Shown here one piece after another: positions 1-13,239 of a stretch of 64,000 nucleotides of DNA. The translations under genes were made by a program, and so were the position numbers. How positions within the stretch are numbered: position 1 is the first letter of the stretch; each line of letters begins with the position of its first letter. Location: positions 124,001 to 188,000 of the forward strand of contig NC_091276.1 in the NCBI RefSeq assembly GCF_042100115.1. Direction: 5' to 3'. Origin of the DNA: Alternaria dauci. Lineage: Eukaryota; Ascomycota; Dothideomycetes; Pleosporales; Pleosporaceae. The notes under the pieces are model-generated. The model was given only the letters and a program-made list of their open reading frames with translations, was not told the DNA's origin and did no database searches.

Positions 1-162
1 GTTCCGAAAATGCGCATCCCCGTGTCGAGACCAGCTCAACGTTTGCGAGCTGGTTTCTTAAACCGCGACGAAACTCAAGCTACAGGATACCAAATTGTAG
101 CTACGGATGCAAACTACAAGGATCTCTTCACCCTGACTAAAAAGGAAAAGAAAGCACTCTAA
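1..162 (+). CDS. 3' end of an unrecognised gene (C-terminal 53 residues)
   Basis: The frame is open from base 1 and stops at TAA 160-162. It reads 53 residues, basic and polar, ending in KKEKKAL. The stretch keeps CpA, TpG and balanced base composition, and RIP-type sequence begins immediately after the stop codon. The start lies outside the window. I do not recognise the family. It may be the tail of an intact neighbouring gene, or a gene fragment left by insertion of the RIPed block. Confidence 0.5.
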   Translation, partial: VPKMRIPVSRPAQRLRAGFLNRDETQATGYQIVATDANYKDLFTLTKKEKKAL

Positions 163-1296
163 TTTATGCTACTAGTAACGCTACTGCTAATCACCCTAAG
201 CTTCTATTACTAGTAGATATAATACCGCTATCTACTAGCTCTAAACGGCGATCCTATAAGTATATTCTTAAAAATCTAACGCGGCTACGTGATCCTAGAC
301 ATAATTACTAATAGTACCTAGAACCTTTCTATCTTCCCCGCATCTGCTAAAGCTAACCTTTCCTAGTACCTAAGTACGTAAAGAAGCTATTAGATACTTT
401 AGCTATTTTAAAGAATAATTAGAGACTATATTTACGCCTAGTAGGTAATAATATACTGTCTATTAATATTACAATTGTATGTTATAATAAAGACCTTTCT
501 ATAATACTAGATACTTTCTAAGCTACTTTAAATATAGACTAGCTAAGCGATAGGATATAGTTTATTATCTTAGATAATAGGGTATAGAACAGTATAGAAA
601 AGGGTGTATAGATATTACAAGATAAGTACCCTAATAGTTACCTTTTCTATATAGTATAGTAGAGGACTCTAGTAAATAGTTATAAAGTAGGAAAGCTAAA
701 CTATATACTAAAGTATATAGTATAACTCCTAGGAGGCTATACGTCCTTTATTATAGGACTAGATACTAATATAAAACTAGTAAGATACTAGCTAAGAGTA
801 TAATTCCTATATCTACTTAGAGATCCTAAGATAGGGTTTACCTATCTACTATCTTACTTCTATAATATTCCTATAAATAATCCCCTCTTATAGTTATAAT
901 TTTTTATTTTCTATAAGTAGGGGGGTATTATTAAAATAAAACTTTAAAAAAGTAAAAAGTAGCTATCCCTTTACTTATTAGTTATAAAAGTTAATAAAAA
1001 AAAGATAAAGTAATAACGCGATTTAAACGCTAGACTAATTAGTATTTTAAGGTAGTAAAGCTCTAACGTCTATACGTAAAAACTAAAGTTAAAAAAATTT
1101 ACTAAAGGTAACTAAAAAGATACCTAGTAAACCTTAGTAGGCCTAATAGGGATTACTAGTATAAGCTAGTAATATAATTATAATATATTAAAAAGGGAGG
1201 AGGATATAGTATCTTTACTATAATTAAGCTTACCTAGAATTTTATACGTTTCTATAAAAGCCTAGCTACTTCTAACCTTTATACTTTAAGTATCCT

Positions 1297-1388
1297 ACTA
1301 TATATAATTAAATTATACTATATATAATTAAATTATACTATATATAATCGAAATATCTTATATATAATTAAATCGTACTATATATAAA
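1297..1388. repeat. 20-bp AT-rich tandem repeat
   Basis: Four to five copies of a unit close to actatatataattaaattat stand head to tail. The later copies differ by single substitutions. It lies wholly in RIPed sequence, so the original unit may have been less AT-rich. Confidence 0.7.
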
Positions 1389-2000
1389 TATATATATTTC
1401 CTCTTTATCCTTATCTAGGAAGTCTTCTAGCCTAGCCTAAAAACCCTAGCTATATAAGTACTAATTAATATTTCTATAAGTACATAATATACTTACCCTA
1501 TATATACTTAGGAGCTACTTAGAGTAGTCCTTAATAAGTTAGATAAGTAATTACCTAAGTTCTACTACCTCTTATAGACTAAGATAGTAGATAATATTAA
1601 TATAATTAATACCTCTAATATTAGTAATATTATTATATAGGTAGCTATTAGGTAGAGGAGGATATAGATAAGGAGGAAGGGAGAGGAGCTAGTATATATA
1701 GCTTATATAGATAGCTACTATAGCTATAAGCTCCTTATATTTAGCTACCTTATTATTCTTAAATAAGGTACCTTTAGCTAAGAAACTAAGAACTAGCTAT
1801 ACTAGTAGATAAAGGATATTAAAAGGGTATTAGAGGAGTAATATCTTAAGCTTAAAGAGAGAGAGTTTAAAGAAATACTATAGAGATAAGAGAATAAGGT
1901 GTAGATAATATTACTATTAATATTCCTTTAACTAAAGCTAATTATTAAGTAATAGTAGTAGCTATACTATAAGTAGTTAGTTAGTTATTCTTAGGAGGAG

Positions 2001-2110
2001 GTAGAAGTAGTAGTAGTAGAGGTAGTAGTAGTAAAGGTAGTAGTAGTAGAGGTAATAGTAGTAGAGGTAGTAGTAGTAAATGTAGTAGTAGTAGAGGTAG
2101 TAGTAGTAGT
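2001..2110. repeat. GTA-rich microsatellite with 15-bp higher-order period
   Basis: Runs of GTAGTAGTAGTA are separated by GAG or AAG, giving a roughly 15-bp repeating unit over about seven copies. It may be a mutated trinucleotide repeat such as (GTG)n or (CAG)n after RIP. Confidence 0.75.
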
Positions 2111-3199
2111 TATAAAGGGTAGAAATAGTAGAGGATAGTAGAAGATAGTAAGGGATAGTATATAAGTTAGAAGGGTATATCTTATAGTCTCTAGTCTATA
2201 TATAATACTATTATATATCTTTAGTATCTAGTATTTATAATATACTACGTATATACTAGTAGTACTAAATTTAAGCTTATATAAGCCTATAGTTACCTAG
2301 TTAGTACTTTATCTTAAAAAAGTCTCTAAATATACTATAATAATAATAAAAAAAAGGGACTATAAAGGCTAAGGCTAAATTAAGAAGGTAATAGAGAATT
2401 AATATCCTAAGCGTAAGAAGAGGGAATTTAAATAGATATTATAAAGATAAGAGAAGATAGTATAATAAGTACGACTACTAATATTCCTTTAGTTAAAGTT
2501 AAAAGTATAGTAGTAACCTTAGGTAGTTATTCTTAAGGAAAGAACTAAGTAGTAGTTATAAAGAGTAGAAATAGTAGTAAAGGATAATATATAAGTTAGA
2601 AGGCTATATCTTATCTTTAGTAAGTATATAATACTATCTTAAATAATCTAATAGCGATTTCGCTACTTATTTTAATAGTTTATAACGCTGTTTCTAGATA
2701 CTAACTTACTATAAAACTACCCTAATTATATAGGCTGTAGCCTAAGTAAAAACATCTCTAGCTTTCCTATCTTAGCTAGCGTAGGCGTTAAATAAGTCTA
2801 AGAGCTAAATTTAATTTCCTATTAGGAACGCTACGGTACGCCTATAACCTAACTTACTCTTCTAAACACTTATAGGTAAATACTATACTAATCTAATCTA
2901 AGGTTACCCTACTAGAGGAGTATTAAAGGCTTCTTCCTTACTATCTAGAGTAATATAAATAGGGACCTTATCCTCCTTTTCTTATCTCCTCTTTTATAGC
3001 CTATATTACTATTTAAACTTAAATTCTTATCGCGTTATTCTATCCTCCCTTTACGCCTTACTTTACACGTATAGCTATATACGTATACTCTACCTTTAGT
3101 TACTCTACCTCTCCTATAACACTTTATCTCTATAAATAGTGCGTAATATATAATAACGTTTACTAGTTAAGAGTTCCTCTAATAATAGTAATTACACTA

Positions 3200-5590
3200 G
3201 GTCTAATATAGATAATAGTATAGAGCTAGATATAGATCTAATAGATGTTAATAAATTTACTAATAATAATAATAAGAATAATAAGGATAAAGTATAGCTC
3301 TTCCCTAATAAGGATTATCCACCTAAGTACTACCTTTAATAGTTAGAGGTCTTTAATAAATAAGAGTATATAAAAGAAGACTATAAGGATAGTAGTACTT
3401 ACTTACTTTATTATATAAAAGATTAGTAGAATTAGTATATATCCTATTCCTCTTATAGCTTACGCTAGAATATATAGACTAACCCTAGTATAGATACTAG
3501 ACGTACCTAAAAAAGGACTACTATTATACCTACGTAACTATATCTATTACTACTCTATATATATTCTTTAACTAGCTACTTAGCTAGCGCTAAGGAAAAG
3601 GTAAGAGGAAACACTAAGGAACTAAGCTTACTAGCTCCCTAGGGACGTATTAGAAGGTCTTCTACCTAGTATATAAAAGAGTAGCTAGTATAAAACTAGA
3701 TAGGAAAATAAATTAGAGTATATATAAGGTATAAAAACCTAGTCTTCTAGTTTTAGTCTTATATAAGTATTTATATCTAATTTAGTAAATAGGTACTAAG
3801 GAAGCTAGCAAAGAAGTATAATCTAAAGAAGATTAGTTAAGATAAGGCCTATATATATATTAAGGATCTAGCGTAAGTACTATAAATAAATCTAGTAATA
3901 ACTAAAAAGAGATATCCCTATAGACACTATAGGATATAAGCCTAGCTCTATCTATAACTAAGTAGATTTATAGTAAATTAGCCCTAGGCTCTTCTTAGTC
4001 TCTACTACTAGTATATATAAGTTACGCTACTATAGGATCCTAAGGGTAGCCCTTATTAAGTATTACTAGAGTTTACCTTTAAATTTATAAAGGAGTTCCT
4101 TAGTATTAAAGACTTATATATAAGTATCTTATACTAGAACTTATATACTTACTAACTTTTCTCTAAGAAATACCTTCCCTCTCCCTAAAATTATATATAA
4201 TAAGACGCTCCTCTTTAGTTTATATATCTTCCTCCTTAGCCTACTCTTCTATAATTAGGCGTTTACAGCCTATAATCTAACCTCTCTAAAAGAACTAAGT
4301 AGGTTAATAATTCTACTAAGCTATAATAAGCTACTATTACGCCTAAATTAGATATTAGATAATATTCCTATATTTTAAAAAGTAGTATAGACCTTATATA
4401 GTTAGGATATCTCTCCTAATAAGCCTCTTCCTTACTCTACCTTACTACTATAGATCTAGACTTTAGGTAAGGTAATAGGTTTTACTTAAGTTACTTATCT
4501 TTATTCCCTAAGATATACTAGAGGGAAGGCGTTTAATAAGAATAGTAAGTCCTATAATCTATTCTATATAAAGTGTATAAGGTAGGATATAGAATTAATA
4601 TAGTGTATAGGTAACGTTAGTAAGGCTATATAGAACCTTATAATAGGCTATACTAGTATATTAATATTTTTTAAGTATTACCTCTTATAACGTATTATAG
4701 TTAATACGTAGGCTATCGTATAAGGTATCTAGCCTTAGGTAGCCCTTATATAGGTAGCTTATACTATAAGCTATTTAATTAATTATTATTAGCTAAGATA
4801 ACTTATATAGGAATAGTCTATATCTATAGATAATAATCCTTCTATTTATTTTCTACTTAATAGGTAAGAGAAACTTAAACGTATAGTTCCTAATATAATA
4901 AAATATCCTAAGTATAAAGCGCTTACCTCTAAGATTAGCTAAGAGAGGTAGTATTAATAGTACACCCTTCTTAAGGAGATTAAGAAACGCTAGGAGTTTA
5001 AATAACCTATACGTAATATTAAGTAGTAGCTTACTAGCTTAGAAACTAAGGATAATCTAGAGCTTATTTATAACGTTATACTCCTAGCCTAAGGGGAGCT
5101 AGCTAACTTAGTCCTATTAAAACTAGGGACTACTATAGATAAGGAGATATATAGGCGTAATAAGGCTATTTATATAGTTACCCTATACTATAGCGTTAAA
5201 GAGGGAGGTATAAACTCTATCTAAATAGGGGGGTAGAGTAGGAAAGCTACTTTACCTATTAAGAGCTAGCTAGAATATAAGGAAGAAGTATTAGAAGTAG
5301 CTAAGGTTATAGTGTTTAAGGAGAAAAGGCTAAAGGTATATTTCTTTTACTTAGGTAATAAAAGACTACTATTAGTATAACGTATACGTCCCTTTAGTAC
5401 CCTAGGTAATCTTAGTAAGTATTTTAGACGTAAGTACTTAGAAAATATTAAAATTTAGGAGGGTCTTAGCTATAATCTTTATAAGGTGCCCCTAGAAAAT
5501 AAAGATTACTTAAAACGATATACTTAATAAGTTTATAGAACTGTGTCCCCTAAGCGTTATAATTATTATTAGAACCTAGAAAGTTAGGTT
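3200..5590 (+). pseudogene. RIP-inactivated DUF3435 tyrosine-recombinase-like gene
   Basis: Reading through TAG/TAA codons gives a DUF3435-type protein. Landmarks in order are a basic N-terminal half, a core around 4000-4560 with motifs like LLEFTFKF and LPYSTLL, and the stretch around 4480-4530 that precedes the recombinase active-site helices. Near the C terminus (5340-5560) there is a zinc-finger-like segment resembling CF.CLGN...STLGNLSKYFRRKYLEN, in which several Cys and His codons are now Tyr. A plausible intron (GTAAGTCC donor, TATAG acceptor) interrupts the core near 4528-4620, as in relatives. DUF3435 proteins include the 'captain' recombinases of Starship elements as well as stand-alone transposon-like copies. 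Many nonsense codons make this copy dead. I see no Starship boundary in the window. The family call is fairly strong, its role as a captain is unproven. Confidence 0.72.
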
Positions 5591-6059
5591 AGGGTATAAA
5601 GATAAATCCTAAATTACTAAAGCTACCCTCTCTATATAGCTATAACTTAGTACCGTAGAGAGGGGATAAGCGTCCCCTTTATTTATTTAGTAATTATCTA
5701 GAAGTAGTTCTTCTAGTGTATCTATCTACGAAGGGCGTTTATATATCCCCTCCTTATTCTTATATTTACGTTAGTGCGCTAAATATTACGCTTCCTATAT
5801 ATTAGCCTATAAGACAACGCATTTATCCCTACTAGCGTAATAAGAACCCTAGTTCTCCTTAATACTAATTTACCTTAGTCTACCTTCCTTTATAGTTATT
5901 AAGGCTCTAGAAAATTATACACTCTATTATATATACTTAAAAACTATCTTTTAATAGACGAAACAATCCTTCCTTAAGTTAGATTAAATCCTTACCTACT
6001 TACTAGACTAGTGTTTTACTATAATTAGTGCTAGGGTAGTAGAGATTATAAGGCTACCT
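5591..6059. repeat. RIPed spacer between recombinase and ATPase relics
   Basis: RIP-type sequence. No reading frame resembling a known family is visible on either strand, although parts of 5700-5980 retain some CpA. Confidence 0.5.
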
Positions 6060-7190
6060 ATCTCTATACTAATATTCTAATAACTATTCTTATAAGCCTA
6101 AGTAACTATAGTAGGCTAAAGAGAGTATATAAAGGTATAGTAAAGAAATAGGGTATAAATATTACTATTAAGTAGCTCTATATCTTACTAAAGTACCTTA
6201 ATATAGAAAGGATAAAGACTTTAATAGTAATAGGGAAAGAGGATAAGGCGCCGTTATATATATAGGCTAGTTTCCCTCTCCTCTCTTAATAAAGATAAGC
6301 TAACCTAACTAGATAATACTTATAATCCTCTATAAAATAGTTATTAAATTATAAGGTCTTAGTGCCTTTAACTATACTACCTTTAAGAATAAGCTATTAG
6401 CTACTAAGTTTACTAGTAGCTAAGATAGTCCTATAAAACTTAGCCTTAACCTACTAGAATTATTTATAAAACGTAGTAAGTATAACTCTAGTATTCTAGT
6501 AAACACTAAAAACAACTTCCTAGCTAGTACTCTAGGTTCTCTTACTATTATAGACCTAATAGATCCTATTATTAATACTAATTCTGCCTACGTACTCTTT
6601 AATATATACCTCTCTATATTTATTTAGTAGATATAGTGTAGAAAGATTATTACCCTAGATAAAGTATATAGCTATATAACTAAAGGTAGTAGTGCGGCTA
6701 AAGCCTTTATAGAGAAGCTATTATAGATAGTATATAAGTAGTAATATTAAGCTATTAGGGTTATTATTATAACCTAGGAACCTAGTATTAATACGCAGCT
6801 ATTAGATCTATATAGTATTATAATAGTGTATAGATATATAAGCCCTATATAGTTTAATATACTAAAGTAATATATTACTACTCTTTACCTAAACTTACTA
6901 ACGCCTTCCTAGACTAGTATAAGTAGTAATAAGAAGGTAGAAGTTCCTAAAGATAATAGAGAATTATACTATAAGATTATTTAGCTAAAGCTTAGAGAGA
7001 GTCTACTATTCTACCTATTAGCTATAGTTAAGGTTATTAGAGAAGAAATTAAAAAGATAGAGGGGTAGTATATAAGATTTAAGATAATATAAAGGGTTAT
7101 AATAGATAGGGGGAGGAGTAAGCTTACTACTAAAGGAACCTAAGGAATAGGCCTAAAGGATACTACTATAGAGAGTAGGCCTAGAGAGAG
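6060..7190 (+). pseudogene. RIP-inactivated fungal P-loop ATPase
   Basis: The suppressed-stop plus-strand reading contains a strand-like GSLTIIDL segment near 6540, a Walker B-like KIITLDK (relatives have DEAH) near 6640, and a RVIIIT.EPSINTQLLDL segment near 6750-6810. These follow the order seen in a widespread family of fungal P-loop NTPases with DEAH boxes and a conserved 'TQEP' motif, distantly like VirD4/HerA-type ATPases. The Walker A region is not clear. Numerous TAG/TAA codons, and Tyr where relatives carry His or Cys, fit RIP. It lies about 500 bp downstream of the DUF3435 relic on the same strand. Biochemical role unknown. Confidence 0.55.
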
Positions 7191-7268
7191 TATAAGGTAG
7201 GGGTTAAGTTAGTAGTAGAATAGGATAGGGATAAGGCCCTTATCGCGTAAGGTAGGTATTGTATTAGG

Positions 7269-7753
7269 GTAGGTGTTATATAGGGTTAGGCTATACTTCT
7301 CTAGGCTTAGTCTATACTAAGGTAAGGTAGACTAAAGTAGTAGTCCGTAAGGTAGCGTATAGAATAATTAGGTAGAAAAGAGTTATTATTATAACTAAAG
7401 GATAACGATACTAATTCTATAAATAATAGAATAACTAGTTAATAATCTATATAAGAAATAAACTATTTAAGTTAACTATAATAAGTATAATAATAAGATC
7501 TAATACATTCTTATACCTATTACTATAGGTCCTATCCTCCTTACCCTCCCTTCTAAGAGGGAGGCTTAGGAGGGCTATAACCTCCTAATCCTTACTAGCC
7601 TCCTAGAGGCTAGGTCTTAGCGGGATACTATTCCTTTTACATAATCTAGGCCCCGCCCTAGATCCACTTTCGTCTATTATATCCGCCTAATAGTCTTCCT
7701 TTATGCGACCTATATAAAAGGGAAGTAATTCCTTATTACCTTATAATAGTAGG
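7269..7753 (+). mobile_element. Solo LTR (type A), RIPed, with 5-bp target duplication
   Basis: A 475-bp LTR at 7274-7748 is flanked on both sides by GTAGG (7269-7273 and 7749-7753). Its ends are TGTTA...TAATA, the RIPed form of TGTTAC...GTAACA. It aligns along its whole length, in opposite orientation, with the un-RIPed LTR at 52,028-52,503, and differs from it mainly by C-to-T and G-to-A changes. No internal retrotransposon sequence is attached, so it is the product of LTR-LTR recombination. Confidence 0.88.
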
Positions 7754-10700
7754 CTCTAAGATTAACTTTAGCTAGACGGCGCTATTAAGAGCTAAAGGAA
7801 GGGCACGAGTTTATCTATTAGTTAAATAGTAGTAATTATAGTAGTAGGAGTAGGAATTAGAAGGATAGAAGGAAGTTATATAAAGTTTAAGATATAGTAA
7901 AAAGTAATAGTAGATAGACGAAAAATTAGGCTTATTATTAATCCTAAAATTTATTAATCTCTCTAGCGTGTAAGAATCCTAGGATATAAGGCTAAGTTAA
8001 TTATACTTCTAACTATAATATAGTGCGCTTATAGCGCGTGTACACTATATTATAATACTAGACGTAATAATATTAGATCTAGCTACCCTTAACGTACTTA
8101 GCTCTCTCTCTTATTACTAAATCTCTACGTATAACTTTAATAGTCTATAACCTTAGCTAGAGCTACTCTAGTACGAGTTAGGATAGTTTATATATAGCTA
8201 TCTATATATATAGCTTAGCCTACCTTAGATAGTTAATTTAACGTAGTACGTCTTACCTCCTTACACTACTATAATAATAGACGCTATATTACTAATTAAT
8301 ATTAAAAAACACTAAATTATACCCTCTAATAATATACTAGATAGAGCTATAAGAAAGGTAGTTACGTAATCTCTTATATCTTATATATTAGATCCCGCGA
8401 ATTACTAATAAAGTGAGTACCGCCGTAAACTCTTTAAGCTCCTCCTCTCCTATCTAAATAGAATAAATTAGTTTAGCTCTAACTCCTACGATATTAATAT
8501 AGAAAAACAGATAAACTTCCTACTTAACCTATTCTAGCTTAATAATATAGAGGCCCTATAAGCCTAGCTAGGTAATAATATAGCGCGTATATAGACTACT
8601 TTAAAAAGCTAGATAAGTATACGTTACTATTTAGGCGCGTTCTATAGGGTAACTAGCTACTTTAGATAGCTAGGTAAGTAGTAGAGGGAGTTCCTAGGGC
8701 ACTTAGATAATAGGTTAAGTGCCTATACTATACTTACTTATATTAACCTTTAGGGCTTTAGAGGCAGAGAAGCTAAGTATAGATATATAGCTAATACTTT
8801 TAATAAGGATCTTATAAGGGTTTTTAATACGCTAATAAGGGTTTTAGAGTATAATAAACCTAATACGTTTAAGGGTATAAGAAGGTATAATAAAGCGCTT
8901 TTAGAATAGTTTTAGGATAAGGATATATAGGATTTCTTTAGTAGAGGAGAGAGTAGCCTATCTCTTTACAATAACAATTTCCTTTCAATTAGGTGTAGTT
9001 AGTACTACTAATCTATTAGGTTACGGTAAAAAGTGCAGGAAATCGTAGCTGTAACTAAGTTAGATTTAATTAAATTAGATTATTAGGACTTAATTACACG
9101 TATGCTAACTTCTAGATAATTATAGTATATCTTATTAATAAGTACCTTTAACGTACGTATAGTAAGTAATATAGAAAGTATAAGTAGCTCGTTATTAATA
9201 GGTTATCGCCGTACTATAGGATTAAATAGATAGTAACTATAGTATAACTTTATAATTACGCCTATACAGAGACTATATAAGTTAAAGGCGAGTATATATA
9301 CTAACCTATGTGCGTCTTCGTTATTCGCATAATATATACATTATACTACTCCCTTACGCCGCCCTCTACACAGGCTCTAGTATAGCGTACACTTTATTAT
9401 ACCTACATTTAAGGGGAATCTAGTTCCTCTAAGCGCTATAGAAACTTAATCTTAAACTCTAGTAAGCCTAAATAGTATTACTAAAAGTAGATAACCTAGT
9501 AGCCGTATTATTAGCCCTACACCTTCGTTTTCTACTAGGATTAGTTTATTAGTGCGTGTCTTAAACTATTAATTTTAGTTAGCTTACTAATATCCTAGAG
9601 ATCTTTACTTTAGTCTTATTTAACTCTCTAAGCTATTAACTCGAACATACCTAGTAGTTATTACCTAGAAAAAGAGGGGATTATTAAAAGTAAGTCTATA
9701 AGGTATAATAGAACTTACTACTAACTAACTTACATAAAGAAGAGAGTATAACTAAGAGAGTTAGTAAAAGTTACACTAGAAAATAAAAAACTAGATTAAT
9801 ACTCTTTAACGCTAGGTTCGAAATCAACTATTTAAAGGTAGACTACTATATCTTATTAACAGCTTTAGAATAGAGAGCTTAAGTAAGATAATATCTTACT
9901 ATAGGAGTAGCTACTATATATATTAGTAACTATAGAAGTGTTAAAAAAGGGTGTAAGTTTATAATAAATTTTTATCTATATAGAAAGTGTATACCTAACC
10001 TCTAACGTAGCTTAGTGTCTAAATAAGGCGATAGTAGTAGCTTTAGTAGATATCTACTTTTACTTACTACCTAATTTAAGTAATATATTAGCGTTCTATT
10101 AATACCTATTAACCTACACTTAGTGTTTCGTCTTAAACCTAGAGTAGCTATTACTAGCGTTATAGGTAGACTATAATTCGTTAACTAGATATTCCTTACT
10201 ACCCTTAAGTTCTTTATATAATACCTTTAATATAAGTAACTATCTAAATATAGGCAGTCTCTATAAAAGTAAGATTAAATTAGAAAATAGTTAGGAGTAT
10301 AGTTCCTTACATTTATTACTAGACGTAACTAGGATAATAGATACCCTATTTAGAGAGTTTAAAGAGCCTAAAACATAGGAGATATAATAAATAAAAGGAA
10401 TAGGTCTAAAAAACAATATAAATATATATTTATATTACGTAGTCTTAAACTATTAGATATAATATCTAGCGCCTAAGTTTCGTCTAATAAGAAGTTATAA
10501 AATTTGTCTAGAGTATAGTTAGAGACGTTTACGATCTAGGCTATGTATAAGTGCTTATGTAGAGATACTAGTAGTGTCTTTATTTAACTCCTGTGTACTA
10601 AATTCTATATAAACCTTTAATATAAGATTCTTCCCTTCTAATCCTAAAAACCTTAACGTGCTCTTTTCCTAGGGCAGTGTGTATTATTATTAAGGCTATA

Positions 10701-11292
10701 GGTACTTACACTCTCCGCCTATTTAATATAGTTACCACCCTTAAAAAAGCCCCTATAAGTAGGTTACTTAAGTGCTTCTTAGAGATAAAAGACTACGTTA
10801 TTCACCTTACTTAAAATGTGCTTTTACTGTCTCATTAAGTTATTTAGTTCGTCTAAGAGATCTGCTACTTTAGTACTATTCTCCTTAGGCTAGTGCCCTA
10901 TAAGACTAATTAGTACTAGTTGATGCGTAGGGAGGAGAGTCTTACTAGTGTTAATATTTAAGGCTGTCTCTCCTAGCTCACACGACGCACATTCTCTAGG
11001 CTGTTTATCCTTTCTCTTATTACTAGAGTGCTTGCCTGCAGGTGCTAGTTCTGCTAGTTCTAAAGCTAGATAAATAGCATTATCTCTAACTACTAGACAA
11101 TTTTAATACTCCTAAGATAATTAGGAATAGCTACTAATCGTGCAACATCTATACGTACCTAATACTAAGTATCGTCTAGAACAGTTTCTTAAGAACTTAT
11201 TAGTCTCTTAGCTTCTTAAGAATGCACTAGTTGTAAGGCGGAAGAGGGATAACATTATTAGGAGCATTAAAAGCTCCTTTATATATGAGTGG
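7754..11292. repeat. RIPed tract with unidentified coding remnants, fading rightward
   Basis: CpA/TpG depletion is strong up to about 9,000 and weakens toward 11,000, where CpA, TpG and CpG become normal. Stretches at 8,380-8,960 and 9,830-10,470 look like mutated coding sequence (long frames if TAG/TAA are ignored), but I recognise no family. Confidence 0.6.
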
Positions 11293-11512
11293 TCTTAACT
11301 AGACTAGCTAGGTCCTTTATACGCTACGCAATAACATCTTAAGTCCTTACAGGGATTAAGAGTTCCTTACAAATAGTGTAGTATAACACATATTGTCTGC
11401 ATGCTAGCGGGGATGTAAACACATAGTTAGTAAAGCAAAGCAAATAGAGCTAGAGTTCTATCACCTATTAAGACTAGGTGTTGAGGTAGCAGGAGCTGTT
11501 AGTTCCCCCTTA
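11293..11512. repeat. 220-bp dispersed repeat, copy 1
   Basis: Matches 16,029-16,238 in direct orientation from TCTTAACTAGACTAGC to GGAGCTGTTAGTTCCCC, with scattered transitions and one short length difference. No TIRs, poly-A or target duplication are obvious. It could be a MITE or SINE-like family, or the edge of a larger element. Confidence 0.75.
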
Positions 11513-12000
11513 AGGCTCTCCTATATACAGTGATTATACAGTTCGATAGAATTTTGTAGTGACGACTATAGCACGAAATAGAAATTATCCTGCTATACGT
11601 CCTTAAGCGGTATCTCCCGATTGCAAACAGTTTACTTAGCTTCAGAAACCGCGGCGATAGCAGCCACGACCTACTCCTAGTCTACTCTTCCCTCTTTATT
11701 TATTATAACTTAGTACACACGTAGGTGCGCCGTCTAATAGCAACGTAGTCCACTAGGTGTTCTTGCGGGCATAATTAAAATGATGCTAGATTTGTACGAT
11801 AAACTTTGAGGAGTAATGCGGGAGCGGCTACTGTTGGCCCTAACGTTATTACGCCATTAGGCTCATCATTAGCCAATAGTTACGTCCCTTAGCACTATTG
11901 CTGAGTCAACTGAAGCGGCTAAAGCGTCAGGACCCCTAAACCGCGAGCAGTCGTCACGACAGTAGTTGTGCGACGCCGCGATGCCGTGCGACATACTACT
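11513..12000. other. Non-coding spacer with normal base composition
   Basis: Contains CpG, CpA and TpG at ordinary levels, so it escaped heavy RIP. No gene, repeat or RNA gene is recognisable. Confidence 0.4.
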
Positions 12001-13239
12001 ATGTCTTTAACACGAACATCTCAAGAACTAACCTAGAAGATTACACTGCCCTTAAGTTTTGTAGACCTACTATTAACGCCGCCGCTAACTAACGAGAAGC
12101 TGTTTACGTAAGCTCTTTAAGTCATCGCACTCTTCTATAAGATCTAAACTGGAAAGCACAGCAATTAAGACCTGTAGATAGAGTTCTCGCTTCTATTAGG
12201 GGAGTTTAATAGGGTGCAGGGTCTACTTAACTAAGACAAGGAGCTGCGAAGGTTTGTAGAGGACAAGATACAGTAGGTATACTTAATACATAGTAGGCAT
12301 GGCAGCTAACACGAGAGGTAGGTAGATATAACTACAACGCTGAAAAGCACCAGCTTATTGTCTGCATACCTACAGCCGTGCACGAAGTGTTTATCGCTTA
12401 GGTTGAGGACGCAGTCTTCAGTCAACTAAAATTAATCCGTAAGGGATTAGACGACGCAGCGGCTTTCGCCCAGAAGGTGAATCTAGCTTAGTCTACTAAG
12501 ATATATTTTCTAGTTAACAACGCTTCGCCTAGTAAGGAGTCAAAATATAAACCTAACGCGTCTTTCTAGCACGACAAGGCATATTATCCTAGGGTTATTA
12601 TTAAGGTCGTATACTTACAGAAGAAAAAGAGACTAAGCTAACTAGCTAAAGACTATCTCTTAGATTCAGATGCAAATATATGAGCCGTTGTTGGGTTAGA
12701 CATTAAGTATGGCAAGAAAGGCTTACGCAAGGCGACATTGTCCGTGTAGCGAACCTAAGTGTTCCACACTCCTACAGGAGATGAATTAAGAGTGTTCTAT
12801 AAGATTATAGATGAGGTATGCTAAGGTGCAAAAAACTTGCTTACGTTGCTATGGCTGACAATCTACTCAGACGTTCCGCGATCATGACGGGAGGCCTACC
12901 AATTATCAAGGCCTGCGGCTACGCCTTAGCAATTTCGCTCATAAAGGGTTAGTGAAGGACAAGATTAGTAATCAGGATAAGGACTTAACGGTCTCTGCTT
13001 AACAGCTCTGCTCCTTTCTAAGCGCAGCGGAGGCGAGAGTAGACTAGAGAGGATCGTTAAGTAAGGATCTAATCGCTCCTAGGATCAAGAAGCGGAAGAG
13101 ATCAGAGACACCTAAAGACAGGATTGCATCTAGTGATAAAGCATGGTATATTAAGCAAGAGGAGAGGACAGCGAAGCGCATAGCGGGCGATAACCCTAAT
13201 TACAAAGATCGATCGCAAATAAAAAGCTTGTCAGAGTAA
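12001..13239 (+). pseudogene. Degraded fungal protein with nuclease-like core, copy 1
   Basis: The frame from ATG 12001 has many TAA/TAG codons, but its conceptual protein aligns along its length with the minus-strand gene at 36,067-37,225. Shared blocks in order are an N-terminal LLLTPPLT segment, a VEDKIQ splice-site region, an AFAQKV segment, then YPRVIIKV..LQKK, LLDSDANI and GLDIKYG, and after a second intron TFRDHDG...GLRLRLSNF. The frame ends at TAA 13,237-13,239 after a Lys/Arg-rich tail. The block with the pattern P.ASF...YP.V(I/V)(E/K)V.Y.QKK resembles a PD-(D/E)XK nuclease fold, but this is a tentative reading. Nonsense codons replace Gln and Trp, consistent with mild RIP. Confidence 0.55.

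Larger units (their letters stand above)
163..3199. repeat. RIP-degraded AT-rich tract, no identifiable gene
   Basis: CpA and TpG are almost absent, while TpA, TAG and TAA are very frequent on both strands. Around 400-930 on the plus strand there is a long stretch that reads as protein if TAG/TAA are ignored, so a mutated gene or transposon probably lies here, but I cannot name it. The tract also holds two simple tandem arrays listed separately. Confidence 0.75.

Noticed and set aside
1297..2110. Possible CRISPR-like or centromeric array
   Set aside because: Units are contiguous without spacers, simple in sequence and in a fungal RIP context. Ordinary micro/minisatellites.
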